This document shows, piece after piece, positions 1-12,727 of a DNA stretch of 64,000 nucleotides. The DNA lies in assembly GCA_905147135.1 (NCBI GenBank), contig LR990048.1, positions 12,632,563 through 12,696,562 of the forward strand. The letters are read 5' to 3'. The translations under genes and the position numbers were made by a program. The notes below the pieces were generated by a model, which saw only the letters and a list, made by a program, of their open reading frames with translations, was not told the DNA's origin and did no database searches. How positions within the stretch are numbered: position 1 is the first letter of the stretch; the number at the start of each line of letters is the position of its first letter. The DNA comes from Blastobasis lacticolella (lineage: Eukaryota > Arthropoda > Insecta > Lepidoptera > Blastobasidae).

Positions 1-77
1 AAATAAATGTATCGGCTTTAACTAGCAAACTACCTCTTATCGTGATTTCGTGATAAAGGTTAGCTGTTTCTATTCCA

Positions 78-224
78 GGGGCCCTATTTTTTAATCGCTC
101 GCCTATCATTCGAACTGTTTTCAATTTCGATATGAAACATTTGACACTTTGACGCATGATTTTTGAACAGAAATTGAAAATTGAATACGGTTCGAATTGA
201 GGCGAGGGATTCAAAAATAGAGCC
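78..224. mobile_element. Short inverted-repeat element (MITE), family A
   Basis: Begins ggggccctattttttaatcg and ends with the imperfect complement (gcgagggattcaaaaatag, agcc). Family A is defined by ends close to GGGGCTCTATTTTTGAACCG followed by CTCGC; other copies are listed below. No coding capacity. Confidence 0.65.
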
Positions 225-590
225 ATACTGTCCGTTCCTAGCTATCCCAGTTACTTATCAGAAAATAGGTGTAGCGAGATGCGTCTATAGGATCTACCGA
301 ACACTTAACCACATATATTTAACCATAAAATAAAGATAAAACTAGGAATAAGAAGAATGCAAATGATTAAGCGTGACAATACCGTGACATGAACAGTTAC
401 ATAGGTGAAGTGCCACTTGTCTGCTTGCGACATCAATCTAGTATCCAATTTTGAGTTGACTCATAAGTTCATTAGTCAGTGGGTCTGGGTAAGATGTAGA
501 ATACAGCGTGCCGTAATATGATCCTGCCCGGATTGGCAGACACACTTATGTGTCAGCTACTTCACAATCAGTAATTTTAAAATGATTCCT

Positions 591-787
591 GGAGCCCTAT
601 TTTTGAACCGCTCGCCTGGAGACGGAGGGTTGTGAATTTTTATTTTCAGCATGAAAATTTCAATATTTTGATTATCTATTTTTGAGAAGTTTGCTTTTGG
701 GGTGTTTATTTAAAAAAAATATTAATTTTTCATACAAAAAATTAAAAACTGTTCGACTCGATACGAGCGGTTCAAAAATTGGACCCC
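591..787. mobile_element. MITE family A
   Basis: ggagccctatttttgaaccg at the left and cgagcggttcaaaaattgga, cccc at the right. Confidence 0.65.
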
Positions 788-1332
788 GCTGATTCTCTCA
801 TATTTTTTGGGAATCATTCATAACATATGTAAAAATTCACGCCCACACACATAAAGATGCCTACCTACCTACTTATAAAAATTGGGTCGTTCCCATGCCT
901 CCAAATCCCAATGAATAAACATCAATGTTACATACATGCATAACACCTTTTCCTGTAGGGGGAGATAGAGCCCACCTTATCCCCCTCCCTACAGTATGCT
1001 ACGGTCTTGGCTTCTACCACATTCATCACCTTGTCATAACATGCATTTTAGTACCAAAGGTAAACTTCCTTTCAATGCAGTAGAGCGCATGTTAAATAAT
1101 AATTCTCAGGGTCGACTACGTAAGGGTGTCTAGTACTCAGTTGCGTTGTTACTTATAAGTATGATCACGATTAAATCTGCACATGGGTAAATACATATTA
1201 CAAGTTGTCAGTGCCTGGGTGAGTATCACCGCAGTATCTATTTCTGCAACAATGCTTGCATTGTTGTGTACCGGTTTGAGGAAAAGGTAGTAGACGCAAT
1301 TACAGACATGAGTCCTCACAGTGACACGAAGT

Positions 1333-1421
1333 TCTGATCTGCCAAATCCTGGACCATTGTCAAGGCGGACCACAGGCCCTCGCGCGCGAGAGCACAACCG
1401 GGATATTGACGCCAATATGAG
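1333..1421 (+). mobile_element. SINE family 2, 3' end
   Basis: gatctgccaaatcctggacc through gcacaaccgggatattgacg. The overlapping 88-codon minus-strand frame is a by-product. Confidence 0.55.
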
Positions 1422-1609
1422 AAGTACCTGTTATGGGTGTTACTATCAACTATCAAACACCTAACATAACTATACTAAGAACACATCACACAATAACTTG
1501 CATTTAGATGTTAACGTACTTACAACTTTATATCAAGCTTCTTGGTATTTTAAGTAACATAACGATGTGGTGAGAATAAGAGGTGCAGAATCATCATCAT
1601 CACCTTTCC

Positions 1610-1855
1610 AGCCCTTTGATCCAATCTGTATTTAGTACTCTCCCCTCTTCTACCACTCCAGGCGATCTTGTGACCAACTTATCTAGTCCCGACCTTCGTG
1701 TTGTCAGATGTCGTCCGTCCAGCGCTGCGGTGATCTGCCGCGCCCCCTGGTAGCCCTGGGTCTCCATTCTAGGACCCTTCTAGTCCAGCGGCTCTTGTAC
1801 ATTCTCGCAATATGACCGAGCGCCCGCCCGCCCACGCTTACCTTTTCTTTGCTAT
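1610..1855 (-). mobile_element. Decayed LINE C-terminal fragment
   Basis: Minus strand reads GHIARMYKSRWTRRVLEWRP then RWTDDI, a pattern typical of the far C-terminus of RTE-like or related insect LINE ORFs. Stops follow, so it is a relic. The high GC content relative to its neighbours fits. Confidence 0.5.
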
Positions 1856-2212
1856 TACGACCATGACATCCTTAACATCGGCGAAGAATAAAATTTGTCA
1901 ATTTTGTTGAATCGTAATTTCGACCCAACTGTTTAAAAGGTTGGGCACCCTCGCTAGGAGAGTACATTTTTCCCAAATTATGCAATGAGTCCTAATGGTT
2001 TTGTGAACCAGTTTTCCATTAGGTAGAGATATACAAACATTTATTATTTTTCAAACCAAATCTCGGAAGCCCTTTTTCAACTATACCACCAAGGTACCAT
2101 TAAGCCTGATAATAAAGACGGAAGGTTAACAGAAAAGCTATACTATAAAATAGAGTCCTACTAACATTTTACTTACTGAACTAATTGAAATTGTAAACTG
2201 AAATTTCTTCGC

Positions 2213-2325
2213 TGGCTCAGCGACTCGAAGTGGATTTTGGCCTCAGGCACAAAGATTCGCCATAGGTCCCTATCCTGCGCGACCTGCTCCCAATCCGTCA
2301 TCTGGAGTTCGCCGTTGAGTGAATG
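2213..2325 (-). mobile_element. Decayed LINE C-terminal fragment
   Basis: Minus strand reads DWEQVAQDRDLWRIFVPEAK then IHFESLSQR, matching the AQDR..WR..V..AK.HF ending common to insect LINE ORFs. Order and spacing show it is not continuous with the 1610-1855 fragment. Confidence 0.45.
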
Positions 2326-3620
2326 GGAAAGGGTCATGCGCCCAAACTCTAGAAGACTAGAACTAGGAAATCTTTAATAATAGAACAATGCATCGCTTTC
2401 AAAAATGAGTTCGTTTGTTTTGTCATTACAATAACTGAACGTTGTGTCGTGTGCCACGGGTTTGATGACGAATCTGAAAGGTTGTAATTTATACAAACTC
2501 CTAAACAATGATAAAATGTTTTCGTTTTGTCTTCATAAAAGCTATACCTTGTGTAGTGCCCAGGGCCTGATGATGCAGCTGGAAAATGGTAATAGGAATT
2601 TCTAAACTCACGTGATACACCCATCGTCTTTACGTTCGCTTATTTGGATTGATTCCACGACATTCAGATCAACAGGCATCTTTAAAGTCAAAAAGCAATT
2701 AATCTCCTACGGAGACTCTATAAAAAAGCACTAGCATTTTTCTTTAGCAGAATCACTCATGTTTTATAGTCAAAGTAGTCAATATTTTGCTTACAATTTA
2801 TGTTAAAAGTAGCAGATACAATGCACGAGCTACATGAGTACCTACGTGGGTACCTATTATACCTATAGATAGAGCTCGTGGTCATGTCTGTAGGTACTGA
2901 GTCGCGTGATAGTCAGGGCGTTTAGCAATGAGCCATTTAGTGCTAATCAAATCATGGATTTGAGCACTAGAATACGCTGAGCGTAATTTACGTTTATACG
3001 TACTCTTATTGTCGTTAATAAACCATGTCCATCTATCTATATATATGTTTCATCTCAGTCCTCACATGTGACAACGCACCTGGAGTTCTACTTATTTGTT
3101 ACCTGCAACCTAAATGTATAAATTGAAGATATTATGGGCGACAGTTACCACTTACCATCAGGTGGGCTGTCTGCTCGTTTGTCACTGAGTGGCATAAAAC
3201 AAGAGTGTAAGGATAACCAAAGGTAACACTCGTTTGATCAGTGATGCAATTTTAAAAGGTTTCAAAATTTATTTTTAAATTACTAGGTAATTATTCGTCT
3301 TGAATAGACACCTTCTGCTATGAGGATAGCGACGCGAGGAGAAGGATATCAAATCACACATCACATCAACAGCACATATCAGTCCACTGCTGAACTTAAG
3401 GTGATCAACCCTGTGTACGTACATACTAAGTGTCCAAAAAGATGTTGGTGGCTTGAATCAAAAAATCGTGAATAAAAATATATTTTATTAAATGAACTAA
3501 TAAATAAAAAAATACTATTATTAAATACATTTTGGAAAATTTATTAACCAAAAATAATTAAAAAATATATCATCTTGGCGTTTATGTCCCAGTTGTGATC
3601 TCGCGCAAAAGGGCAATGGC

Positions 3621-3718
3621 TTTAATTACCTGATCAGCTAAATCCTGGATCATGGTCAAAACGGACCCCGTACCCTAGTACGCGAGAGCACAACCGGGCC
3701 ATTAACACTAAGATGATG
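3621..3718 (+). mobile_element. SINE family 2, 3' end
   Basis: aattacctgatcagctaaat through acaaccgggccattaacact and gatgatgatt. 5' part absent. Confidence 0.55.
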
Positions 3719-5345
3719 ATTATTTAGTATTTAAGTAACTTAAGGGGCCATTTTACGGGCATTTTTTTTTGTGCCACTAAGGTGGCAAACAAGCTTATGG
3801 CCTGCCTGATGGTAAGCAGTCACCACAGCCTATGGACGTTTGCAATACCAGTTTGTGTGTATTTCTTTTTCTGACAAAAAATTTACTAATTTAATGAAAT
3901 CTTCAAAGCCATAGTAAGCGATTCAGGTAAAATCGTTGTCTACTATTATTGCATTGCAGATATGAACGTGACCTAAAAGGATCAATATTAATGATTAAAT
4001 GTTATTAAATACTGGCTGTGTATCAATTAAAAATAAATCGTTTTACTCTTTTTTTACTCAATTTTAATAAGCCAAGATATGGATTTTTTGCGCCTACCCT
4101 TTAGGGTATAATGGCACTATCCTGATTATCGAGTTAGGGAGGCATTCATTTGTACCAGCGCGGCCGGCCGGCTGGTTGTGCTGGACTCGCATAATGCCTG
4201 GGCCAGATAAACTCTGGCTTGGGAGTACCTATAATCGGGAAGGTTTCATCGAATGCGACACCCCATAGGAGTGGGGTGCACACTAAAATATTGTTAGATC
4301 CTTTTAGTTCACGTTCATGTCAACAATACTTGACAACGATGTTATGTGAATCATATCTGATGTCTGATGTATCGCACTGGATTATCAAAATTTAACTCAG
4401 AGAAAAAATATCTGCGATTTCACCAAAAAAATGTGGTATCAGTTTGTAAATTAGGTACGTACAATAACTTACGAAATCAGTAGCTGTGTATGAATTGAAA
4501 CGGTGTAGTAAGTACTGCTGTCCTGTCGAGCTATTAGGTACATTCATTGTGCTGTCATGAAGATTTTAATCAGCGAGACAAAACATAGCGGATCACCAAC
4601 TTCATTCATTACCGGGAATTATCACAAATTTGAAATAGAATACACGTAGAAACATGGGTAATGTGTGGTTTGTGTACCCTACTCAGCAAGTTTTTGATGT
4701 TTATCAAGGTAGTCCCTTTTTTTAAATGGGACTTTTCGTGTCGACTTTTAATTTAGGAATAGGTAGAAGGACATTGGATTTTATTAATGCTCATACACAC
4801 TTGTGAAACTTAAATGGGTTTGAGCTTTTGTGGGAAAGTCCAACTCTATAAATCGTGCCTTCAGATCACTTAATATTTTTACAATATTTAAAATCGGTTA
4901 GGTTTAGGTTAGGGGCTTCCATTTCCCGTATTTGGACCCAAATTAGGTCCTTTATTCGTTAATTTATACGATTGAGAACCGGTTATGGTAGTGTAACGAT
5001 CACTATGTACCATGAGCTCGTCACCGTACAATTTATTTATATATCGTATTTTTATAGTTGATAGACTTAGAAATGAATAGGCATAACATACATATAGGAG
5101 TGTGTGGTTATAATATAGTTGGCTTATCATGATTTCTTTCAACAAATGCTCTCATATACTTAACCAAACGTTGGTTTTGTAATAAACTTAAACAATTTAT
5201 TTGACGTTAAGCGTAATATTTTACTTCAAAAGCAGTAATAAATTTACGCTATTAATTAATTGAACGACAGGCAAAATATCGTGAATATCTTAAATGTTTG
5301 GCGTCAAGTTATGGAACCCAAGAATAAACCCACAAGTGAAAGTGA

Positions 5346-5526
5346 TTGTTATCATCCGAAGAACAATCTAAATTAAGTAGTTGCGCTCAAGGATGTTTCT
5401 TAAAGAATCGCACCCCAGAGCAGCTGTGTGATTGCCACACGTTCGCACTGAAAGATGGTACTATTTCTCCTTGTGATAGTGAGGATCTGATATACAGTTT
5501 CAGTGAAATGTTTCAATTCATAATCG
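5346..5526 (+). other. Exon-like open frame of unknown function
   Basis: Opens after TGA at 5343 and reads a Cys-containing peptide (SCAQGCFLKNRTPEQLCDCH, then GTISPCDSEDL) up to a donor-like CG|GTAATG at 5526/5527; unspliced it ends at 5591. The C..xC...C.CH...C spacing loosely recalls a cysteine region of DEG/ENaC (pickpocket) channels, but there is too little to assign. No good acceptor is seen, so it may be a relic. Confidence 0.25.
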
Positions 5527-6558
5527 GTAATGTCTTGCAATTACTCGCAGTTGTCCCTTGCAGTACTGTCCTCCGGAGTGACAATAGGTAATTTTGTTCG
5601 GAGTTGTAACTCGTTTGACAAATCTTCTCACCTGGGAGTCTAAAAAGGGCACATTAGAATTTGATATTATTATTCATATTAATTTGTGACAATCTTATCT
5701 GCAGCGTCGCTGTTGTTAACATTGACATGACAATTTAAAATGGCATCACTTAGTTCCAGTTTCGGCCACCGGATCAGATAAGTTTGTGGCACTCTAAAAT
5801 GAATCATAATATGAAACGCTATTTTTGCTCTTCTCCTGACTTGTTCTCTTACGCATCGTGAAAAAATCTTTTTCAGTTCTCACCTAGTAGGATCTTCATG
5901 TATAATATCTCCGCAAGATCATAACGGATTTAGTACATTTGGCGAACAGGATGACTAGTAGTACATTTGGCAAACAGGCTGAGTAATCGCAGATTCAACG
6001 AAGTAGCGGGAATGCCCGGCTAACGAATAAAAATGAACTGTGTTATGACTTGTTATTGCTGTATCAGGCCCAGACTCGTGAGCTAGATTTGCCAAATTGT
6101 CAATGGGAGCCCGGCTGGCTCGCGTGACAAGCACGTAACGTGCCTAACTGACAGTACCCTATAGCTTCTTGTCCTGTGCGAGATCAAAATTTATTGTGTC
6201 AGCCAGTTTGCGCCGACGACACGGCAGGAAGCGTTTATTTTGGAACAGTGCTGCGGACCCCAGATTGCGGGCAACCTCGTCGCCAGGGGGAAACGCGAAT
6301 GGAGATATAGATACTCAAAATTAATGGATGTAATGGGTGAAATCAGTTCCAGAGCCGGATGGTTCAATTAGCCGGTTATTGAACGGCAAGCTTGAAGCAG
6401 TTATTCAATTGGAAATTCGCCAAGTTCATGTAATTTTAAAATATTGTTTAAAGAACGATATTGCTCAGAGTTTACAAAGTTCTTCCATACATTGTTACAA
6501 CGCTAACCTAATACAATAATTAGTTTGTATTCGGTTTTAATTCGGTTAGGTTAGCGTT

Positions 6559-7407
6559 TTGCGGAGGAGCGTGAAGCCGTACGGCTTGAAGCTCGCGAGA
6601 CCATGTTCCGCCTTTGGAAGGAGGACATGGCTCACGAGCAGTTTGGGCGCCGGACGCTCGACGCTATCGGTCCCGCCATTGAGGACTGGGTCGAGCGTCC
6701 GCATGGTTTCCTTTCTTATCGTTTGGTGCAGATATTATCCGGACACGGCTGTTTCGGATCATTCCTGCACCGAATCGGTAGAGAAGGCACCCCATTGTAC
6801 CACAAATGTGGCGCGGTGGAGGACACACCGCAACACACCCTCGACGCCTGCATAGACTGGGAGGAGCAGCGCCGTGTCTTGAATGCGGTGGTGGGTCCAG
6901 ACCTTGCGCTTCCAGGTGTGATAAATGCCATGCTTGGAAGTGAAAGGGCCTGGGGAGCTGTGGCCGCCTTCTGTCAGAAGGAGGCAGCGGAGCGAGAGAG
7001 GGAAGATGATCCTCTCGCGCCACCGTTCCGCAGACGCAGAAGGCGGTTCTGCGACCGTTCCCTTCTCGCTCCCGGAGGCGGCCAGCGGGTGGGAGGTGCG
7101 GGGGTACCTCCGCCTGCATTGCACAGGCCTCCACCTCCGTCGAGTGGGAATAGTTCGGCGCATGCGACTATTCCCAGCCGCCCCTCGCAAGGGGGGCATG
7201 GCGGGCCCGCCGTGTAAGGCCGGCGGTCGCCGGAGGTGTCGTGGATGACAAGGCTTCGGCTACTCTCATGACACCTCCTTGACGCGAAGCAGGAGCGCCG
7301 CGGGGTTTAGTGGGTACACCGGATACTGTCGGGAGTCCCACACAGGCCTTCCGTCCCCGCTATGGAAGGTATCGTGCGTAATGCATTCAACGCGTTAAAA
7401 AAAAAAA
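6559..7407 (+). mobile_element. 5'-truncated R1-clade LINE retrotransposon copy
   Basis: Flanked by an 11-bp duplication aggttagcgtt at 6548-6558 and 7408-7418, with a run of A residues (7397-7408) at the 3' end: the signature of target-primed insertion. The body is GC-rich against AT-rich surroundings and holds the last part of ORF2 plus a roughly 190-base 3' UTR. The target site is itself one arm of a short palindrome (6500-6512 pairs with 6546-6558) and contains TTAGG-like sequence. Confidence 0.85.
6561..7217 (+). pseudogene. C-terminus of R1-like LINE ORF2
   Basis: Open from the duplication to TAA at about 7215, 218 codons. Shows YRLVQILSGHGCFGSFLHRI, then GREGTPLYHKCGAVEDTPQH and LDAC, the C-terminal CCHC-like region after the reverse transcriptase in R1/TRAS-type elements, followed by AMLGSERAWGAVAAFCQKE and an Arg-rich end. 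Reverse transcriptase and endonuclease are missing through 5' truncation. No internal stop, so the copy is fairly recent. Confidence 0.75.
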
Positions 7408-7602
7408 AGGTTAGCGTTGTGATTGAATGCACGCAGGACCTCCGTAAACTCGGGGCAATACCGTTCGTTCGACGTTACTTTCAAAGTTCATGAATTTGAC
7501 AAATGTTCAATTAAATAATTGCTTTAAAAGCTAGCCATAGCATTAACCGGCTGATTTAACCGTACGGCTGCGACGTCAATATGTGGCGCGTGTCGTCGTA
7601 AT

Positions 7603-7637
7603 AACCGCAGTCAACAATATTTTTGTTGACTGCGGTT
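7603..7637. repeat. Perfect 15-bp hairpin
   Basis: AACCGCAGTCAACAA and its exact complement around a 5-base loop. Confidence 0.7.
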
Positions 7638-7688
7638 AGTTCAGATTCTTTGCGATCGCAGATTCTCCCAATCCCAAAAAAATGCATT

Positions 7689-7943
7689 CACATCACAGCC
7701 CGTAACAGTCCACTGCAGGTCTAAGGGCCTCTCCCACAAAAGGGGAGGTTATTGCCATAATCTCCACGCTTGGCAGGCGGGTTGGAGATCGCAGTGTTTA
7801 AATATAACAATGGAAAATGCTGCTGCCCATTTTCCCGACAACGGAGACTTGATATTTTGCCTCGAAAACATTAGTCGCCTTGTACGACACCCATGAGTGT
7901 AAGGGGTTGGTGCTATTCTACTCTGCCGGACACCACACGGCCA
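7689..7943 (+). repeat. Dispersed repeat family 3 (cagcccgtaacagtccactg type)
   Basis: Core phrases are cacagcccgtaacagtccac, taatctccacgcttggcagg and attagtcgccttgtacgaca. Other copies are at 12728-12890, 14145-14395, 19453-19785, 51733-51953 and a decayed one at 43020-43170, nearly all in plus orientation. Class unknown; no tRNA-like head or inverted ends seen. Confidence 0.65.
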
Positions 7944-8230
7944 AAAAGATACGTTACCTATTATTAAATCTGCCATCAGCCAATGATTTATTTCGTAGAT
8001 TTTGCTTAGAGAATAACCTTGGTACTTTGCCCTCACGTGTAATTTGAAAGCATAAACAAAGATTAACTGCACAATTAAAGACTTCTATATGTTATTATGT
8101 ATTTCCAAGAAAATAATGTTAATGGCCTTTGATTTACGATTTGAGCGCTGGAGGCGAATACGTAAATCCACAGTATAATAAAGAATTTAGATTTACCTTA
8201 TACCTAGACATGAAACTGTCAATCACAGTG

Positions 8231-8482
8231 TGACGACCTGAGTGATTCAATGGTCTGCCACGCAAGAGGTCCCGGGTTCGATTCCTGGCCGGGCAGAAAT
8301 TGAAATGATGAATTTTAATTTCTGTTAAGGGTCTGGGTGTTCTATGTATAATAAGTATGTATTTGATAGTATTTTAGTAGTATATTAGTTATCTAGTACC
8401 CATAGTACAAGCTTTGCTTAGTTTGGGGCTAGATGGCGCTGTGTGAATTTGTCCACGAATATTTATTTATTATTTATTTATT
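8231..8482 (+). mobile_element. tRNA-derived SINE, family 1, near full length
   Basis: The tRNA-like head (gacctgag...ccgggttcgattcctggccgggc) includes a clear B box GGTTCGATTCC. The body contains tagtttggggctagatggcg and the end is a TTTA-rich tail. It occurs in both orientations in the window (8231, 22429, 30134, 41344, 59083). Confidence 0.7.
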
Positions 8483-10266
8483 AGTGTAGAAAAGATATGT
8501 TGCTTTTTTAGGTACCTTAACTAATAGCCATGTACGATATAAGTGTAAGGTGTAACAATCAGGATGGGCTCAGGCGATTATATTATTACGTAGGTACCTA
8601 ATCTCAATATGAGATATCTTTAAATGAGACAATATTTTAAAGATATCGTAACGTCCGTCATAGTTTGTTATTTCCTATTTTGGTACATAACATAAATTAG
8701 GTACAACAAATGGTTTATTAAAAAAAAATTGTTTTCATTAAGTTTATGTGCTTCGGATCCTACCTATAGTATAAGCTATGTCCCTTTCGAATCAGACAGG
8801 AGTATCTGTTTCATCTTAAGTAAGTGAAAAGTTCAGTTTTATGTTTAATGTTTGTATTGTTGTGTTCGGGTTTAAAGGTTAAGGTAGCCAGAACAATTAC
8901 AGGCATTAGGCATTTCATCTTAGTAGTCACGGGGGAAACGCATTGGTGGCGCCCCCGGTGTTACTGATGTTCATAGGCGGCGGTAGTCACTTTCCATTAA
9001 GTGGACCGCTTGCATTTTTGTCTGCAGCCGTACCTATTCATGCCGTGAATACTCTAGTTCTAAGCCTAATCTATAGAAAGAAAGAAAGAAAGAAAGAAGA
9101 CATTTATTACATGTAGACACCACGACACGACAATAAGGTACAAAAAAACAAGGTAATTAAAGTAAATAAAATAAAAAAAGCTAAGTTAGGAAATAAAAAA
9201 AAAACAGAATAATAATAATAAATGTACCTACAGTAAACTATTCCCAGTGGCATTGTTAAAACTCCGTGTCGCGGCTTCCAGTGCAACTGGACCCCCTCAG
9301 CATAATGTTGTGGCCGCTTGACGCGTACCACAACGCTGGTTTTCAGTGGGTCCATTTACCACCCGGTAACACCGCACAGTCAGCAATATACATGCTCCTT
9401 TCCATATAAAATAAATAAATAAATAAGAATGGTAATAAATATATTAATAATTTTTATATTAATAATAGTTACAAATATTTCTACAAATTGGATCTTAGTG
9501 GGAGCAGTCTTCTAGACCCCTTGTCGCTGGGTCAGCTCAAACAGCTAATTACCTGGCACCTTGTGGACGTGGCAATTGAGTGTCCTTCATCGTAGGCACA
9601 GGTGATCGTTTGATAGGACATGCGCTAATTAGAACTGGCCATCGCATTTTTAATTACGAGTTAGGTTTAGCAGTTTTTGCTCTGATTTATAGGTTGATTA
9701 CAGAGGCGTCGGAACATAGATGCAGTTGCAATACAAGTGCAATAAATTACATAGCACATTGTAATACGTCATCTTTGGGTACAATATAAGGGCATAAAGT
9801 GCAATAATAATATTATTTATTACAATCTAATTATTAAAAAGCTTTTAAAAACAAATAAAAAATCCTGGTGGTCAAAGATAAGTTCCTGAAGCCTAACGGA
9901 AGGCTAATGGCTAATTCTTTCCGCCAATTCAATTAGGGTGAACATGCACCAAATACCCTCTGTATGTTGCTGTGGTTGCAAAATATTTTTATCTTAAACT
10001 GTTAATGGACTTTTGCTCTTATACGCCAGCCTCGTCTCGTACGGTTTTCAATTTTGATTTTCGGCATAATAATTTAGTAGTGTAGCCCTTGAAACATAAA
10101 ACAACATTGAATTTTTCACGCCTAAAATCAAAATACCTGAAAGCCGCTGGTATTAAGGAGCCCACGAACGGTTGAAAAATATAGCCCGCGGTCTCATACT
10201 TATTTCTTTTTACTAGTAAAAAGTCTAGTTTCGTGTAACCGCTATGCCGATTTTTAGGAGGGATTG

Positions 10267-10480
10267 ATATTTTAACCGCTCTCCTCAAGTCGAACGGTAT
10301 CAATTTTGATTTTCGACATTAACAATTCAATAATTTTTCTAATTACATTTGCAACTTTGAAAGTTTACGGTTCAAATTTAAGGAAAATCAGAGTCATGCA
10401 ACAAAATATTGAAATTTTTCCTAAAATCAAAATTGGAAGCCGTTCAATTCGAGGCAAGGGATTCAAAAATAGTAACCCAG
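10267..10480. mobile_element. MITE family A
   Basis: Left end worn (attttaaccgctctcctcaa); right end ggcaagggattcaaaaatag. Inner arms carry tcaattttgattttcg and its complement. Confidence 0.5.
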
Positions 10481-10489
10481 TCCCAAGAT

Positions 10490-10942
10490 CGTCCTTCACA
10501 TCTCTGATATGGCCACTACTCATACAGTACAGTACTCTGCCATCTTCACGATCATCTCGGATAGGGCCGGTCAATGCCAACGCTAAGTGTCAGAAGACTA
10601 GCGTTTCCTCCTTTACCCAGGATCGAGTCAGTATTCCGCAATATCAGCGATCGTGTGGGCGTAGCATCCGCGTCCTGGCTAGGGTTGTCCCGGAATAATT
10701 TGTCTTTTGTATTGTGTCCAGTGACCTATATAATATAATATAGCGTTCCGGCTCTGCCTGGCATTGTCGATCATGGTTCGGTCGTGGTTGGCGAGGGATA
10801 CGTTATCTACGGCCATAGGGCGGTCAGCGTGTCACTGTATGTTTCCTTCCTACTTTCCTACCCCTCTCCTTTTTGACGATTGAAAGAGATATTTAATGTC
10901 CTAATCAATAAATAAATTTTGAATTTTGAATTTTGAATTCAC
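10490..10942 (+). mobile_element. Probable LINE 3' region with (ATTTTGA)n-type tail
   Basis: A GC-richer block without a recognisable protein ends in caataaataaattttgaattttgaattttgaa (10905-10938), a repeat tail of the kind left by some non-LTR elements. Class assignment is tentative. Confidence 0.35.
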
Positions 10943-11084
10943 TTTACTGTCTCGGAATTCGCAAAACGTACTTAGATACGAATTCCACTGAGATTTACTA
11001 TTTTTAAGATTATTTTGATTACACAATTTATGAAAGGTAGGCAGTAAAACTATTTTCAGTTGAACTTTGGGCTAATGGCTAGCG

Positions 11085-11205
11085 GGGTCCGACTAGTAAG
11101 CGAGAGATACCGAGTTCGATCCCCAGTTCCGCCATGTTCAAATGACTTTTTCTGAGTTAATTAGGTATATTACTCGAACACTAACCGATGCTCTTACTAC
11201 AGTGG
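11085..11205 (+). mobile_element. SINE family 2, 5' portion
   Basis: Head with gactagtaagcgagagatac and gagttcgatccccagttccg, then the ttttctgagtta and ctaaccgatgctcttac body. Downstream sequence (11206-11300) diverges from the family. Confidence 0.5.
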
Positions 11206-12115
11206 AGGGGTCTACCATTTGCCCTTGTGCTGCGAGAGCAAGGTGTCCCTCCATGGTTTTAGAGGTGGACAACGTATTGGCGAAACCCATGATGTCACCC
11301 TTTCCATCAGACTTAAAAAACAACTTGAAAAAAATATGTAGGTATACTTTTTTTTACTAATGAATACGAGTAAGTAGGGTGCTTCAATCGAATGGCCTTT
11401 CTGCTTGTTTTACACTAAAAAGCAGGCATACAAAAATGTCCCAGAACACGGGCACACAAAGCAGGCAACCCTAGACCTGGCGCCTCCATTCTCAATTTCT
11501 CACCATCAACGTAAACTGTGAGATGGCGTACATCCTGATGAACACACGCCGCGGCAAGGACGCGGAAGTGGCACCCGTTATCGTTGCTAACAAATTAGGA
11601 TTTCCACACTTCGCGATGCTAGACGTTTGTTTTTTAAACGTGACATCGTTAGGCAGATATTTAGGTTTTTGTTATTATTCCATTTTAAAGTGAATAAATA
11701 TTCACTTCAAAATGGACTTTCAAATGAAAAGAAGTAAAAAAAAAGTACGGGCGGAAATTACATTCTTCTTATTATCGAAAAGCACAGAAAAAAAGAAAAA
11801 CTAGTACAAATAAATATTTATATATTGTAGTCTTCTTTTGATAGAGATATTAACGTAAAAAGATATTAAAGATGATTAATTTCGTTAACAATCAACTTGT
11901 GACTTCGCAGATTCTTAACTGCCACTTAGTTCCACTACTAGCTAACAGATGGCGGTATATACACGATTCAAGAATTATAATTACCCCTCGCAAACGTTTT
12001 TATACCTCTTATCCATTATCTATTTCAGTCAAATAAAGAAAACATTTACTGCTCCAGTTTCACTGCAGAATGTGCAAAAACATCTACTCGTTCTGTATTA
12101 GGTAATCATAAAAAT

Positions 12116-12478
12116 AATCATCTTGGCGTTAATATCTCGGTTTTGAACGCACGAAGGCCCGGGGTCCGCCTGGCCCATGGTCCAGGATTTGGCAGATCAG
12201 GTAATTACAGTGGAACGACTGCCATCTTACATCCGTGACCCTGCTACCATGGAAACCTGACCAGATTGGATCATGGTTACACATTCAGTCGCCTGAATTT
12301 GCAGGTTTCATCACGATGTTTTCGCTCACTGTAAGAGCATCAACGGTTAGTATTCAACTAATGTACATAACTCAGAAACGAGTCATTGATACATGGCCGC
12401 AGTATGATTTGAACGCGATACCTCTCGCTTACGAGTCGGATAACGTAATCACTCGGCTACCGACGCTCCGCGAAGTTC
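12116..12478 (-). mobile_element. tRNA-derived SINE, family 2, near full length
   Basis: Minus strand runs from a tRNA-like head (gcgtcggtagccgagtg, gagaggta) through tttctgagttatgtacatta and gatgaaacctgcaaattcag to a 3' end with caaccgagatattaacgcca and agatgatt. The open frame inside on the plus strand is not a gene. Confidence 0.65.
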
Positions 12479-12727
12479 TGTATTAATCTAGTTTAAGCAT
12501 TGTAAAGATTTTTTTTTTCCGATTTTTTCAAATTTAGGTAACGCTTTTTACGCCATAAAATATTCCTAAGCATTTAAATCGGTGTCATAAAGTTAACAGT
12601 GACAGCGACACGTATATGATCACATACATCAAGTTTGCCACCACGGTTAGGATTATTTTTACCTCAATATTTATGGACTACGAAAGTTATAAAACCTTAG
12701 GTTGGGTTGGTGCAATGCCTTTTCTTG

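Larger units (their letters stand above)
1..6547. other. Intergenic, repeat-bearing
   Basis: Besides the listed MITEs, SINE ends, LINE fragments and the exon-like frame at 5346, I see no gene. 3740-3830 contains a fragment resembling the tggtaagcagtcaccacag words of family 4. 4085-4275 is a GC-richer stretch of unknown origin. Confidence 0.5.

Noticed and set aside
6664..7134. 156-codon minus-strand frame over the R1-like element
   Set aside because: Antisense to the recognised LINE ORF2 end, with no independent support.
8255..8296. tRNA gene signal (B box ggttcgattcc with a neighbouring stem)
   Set aside because: It is the head of a repeated SINE followed by the same body and TTTA tail elsewhere; no complete cloverleaf was found.
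12235..12486. 83-codon plus-strand open frame
   Set aside because: Lies entirely within a minus-strand family 2 SINE copy; similar frames recur in other copies.
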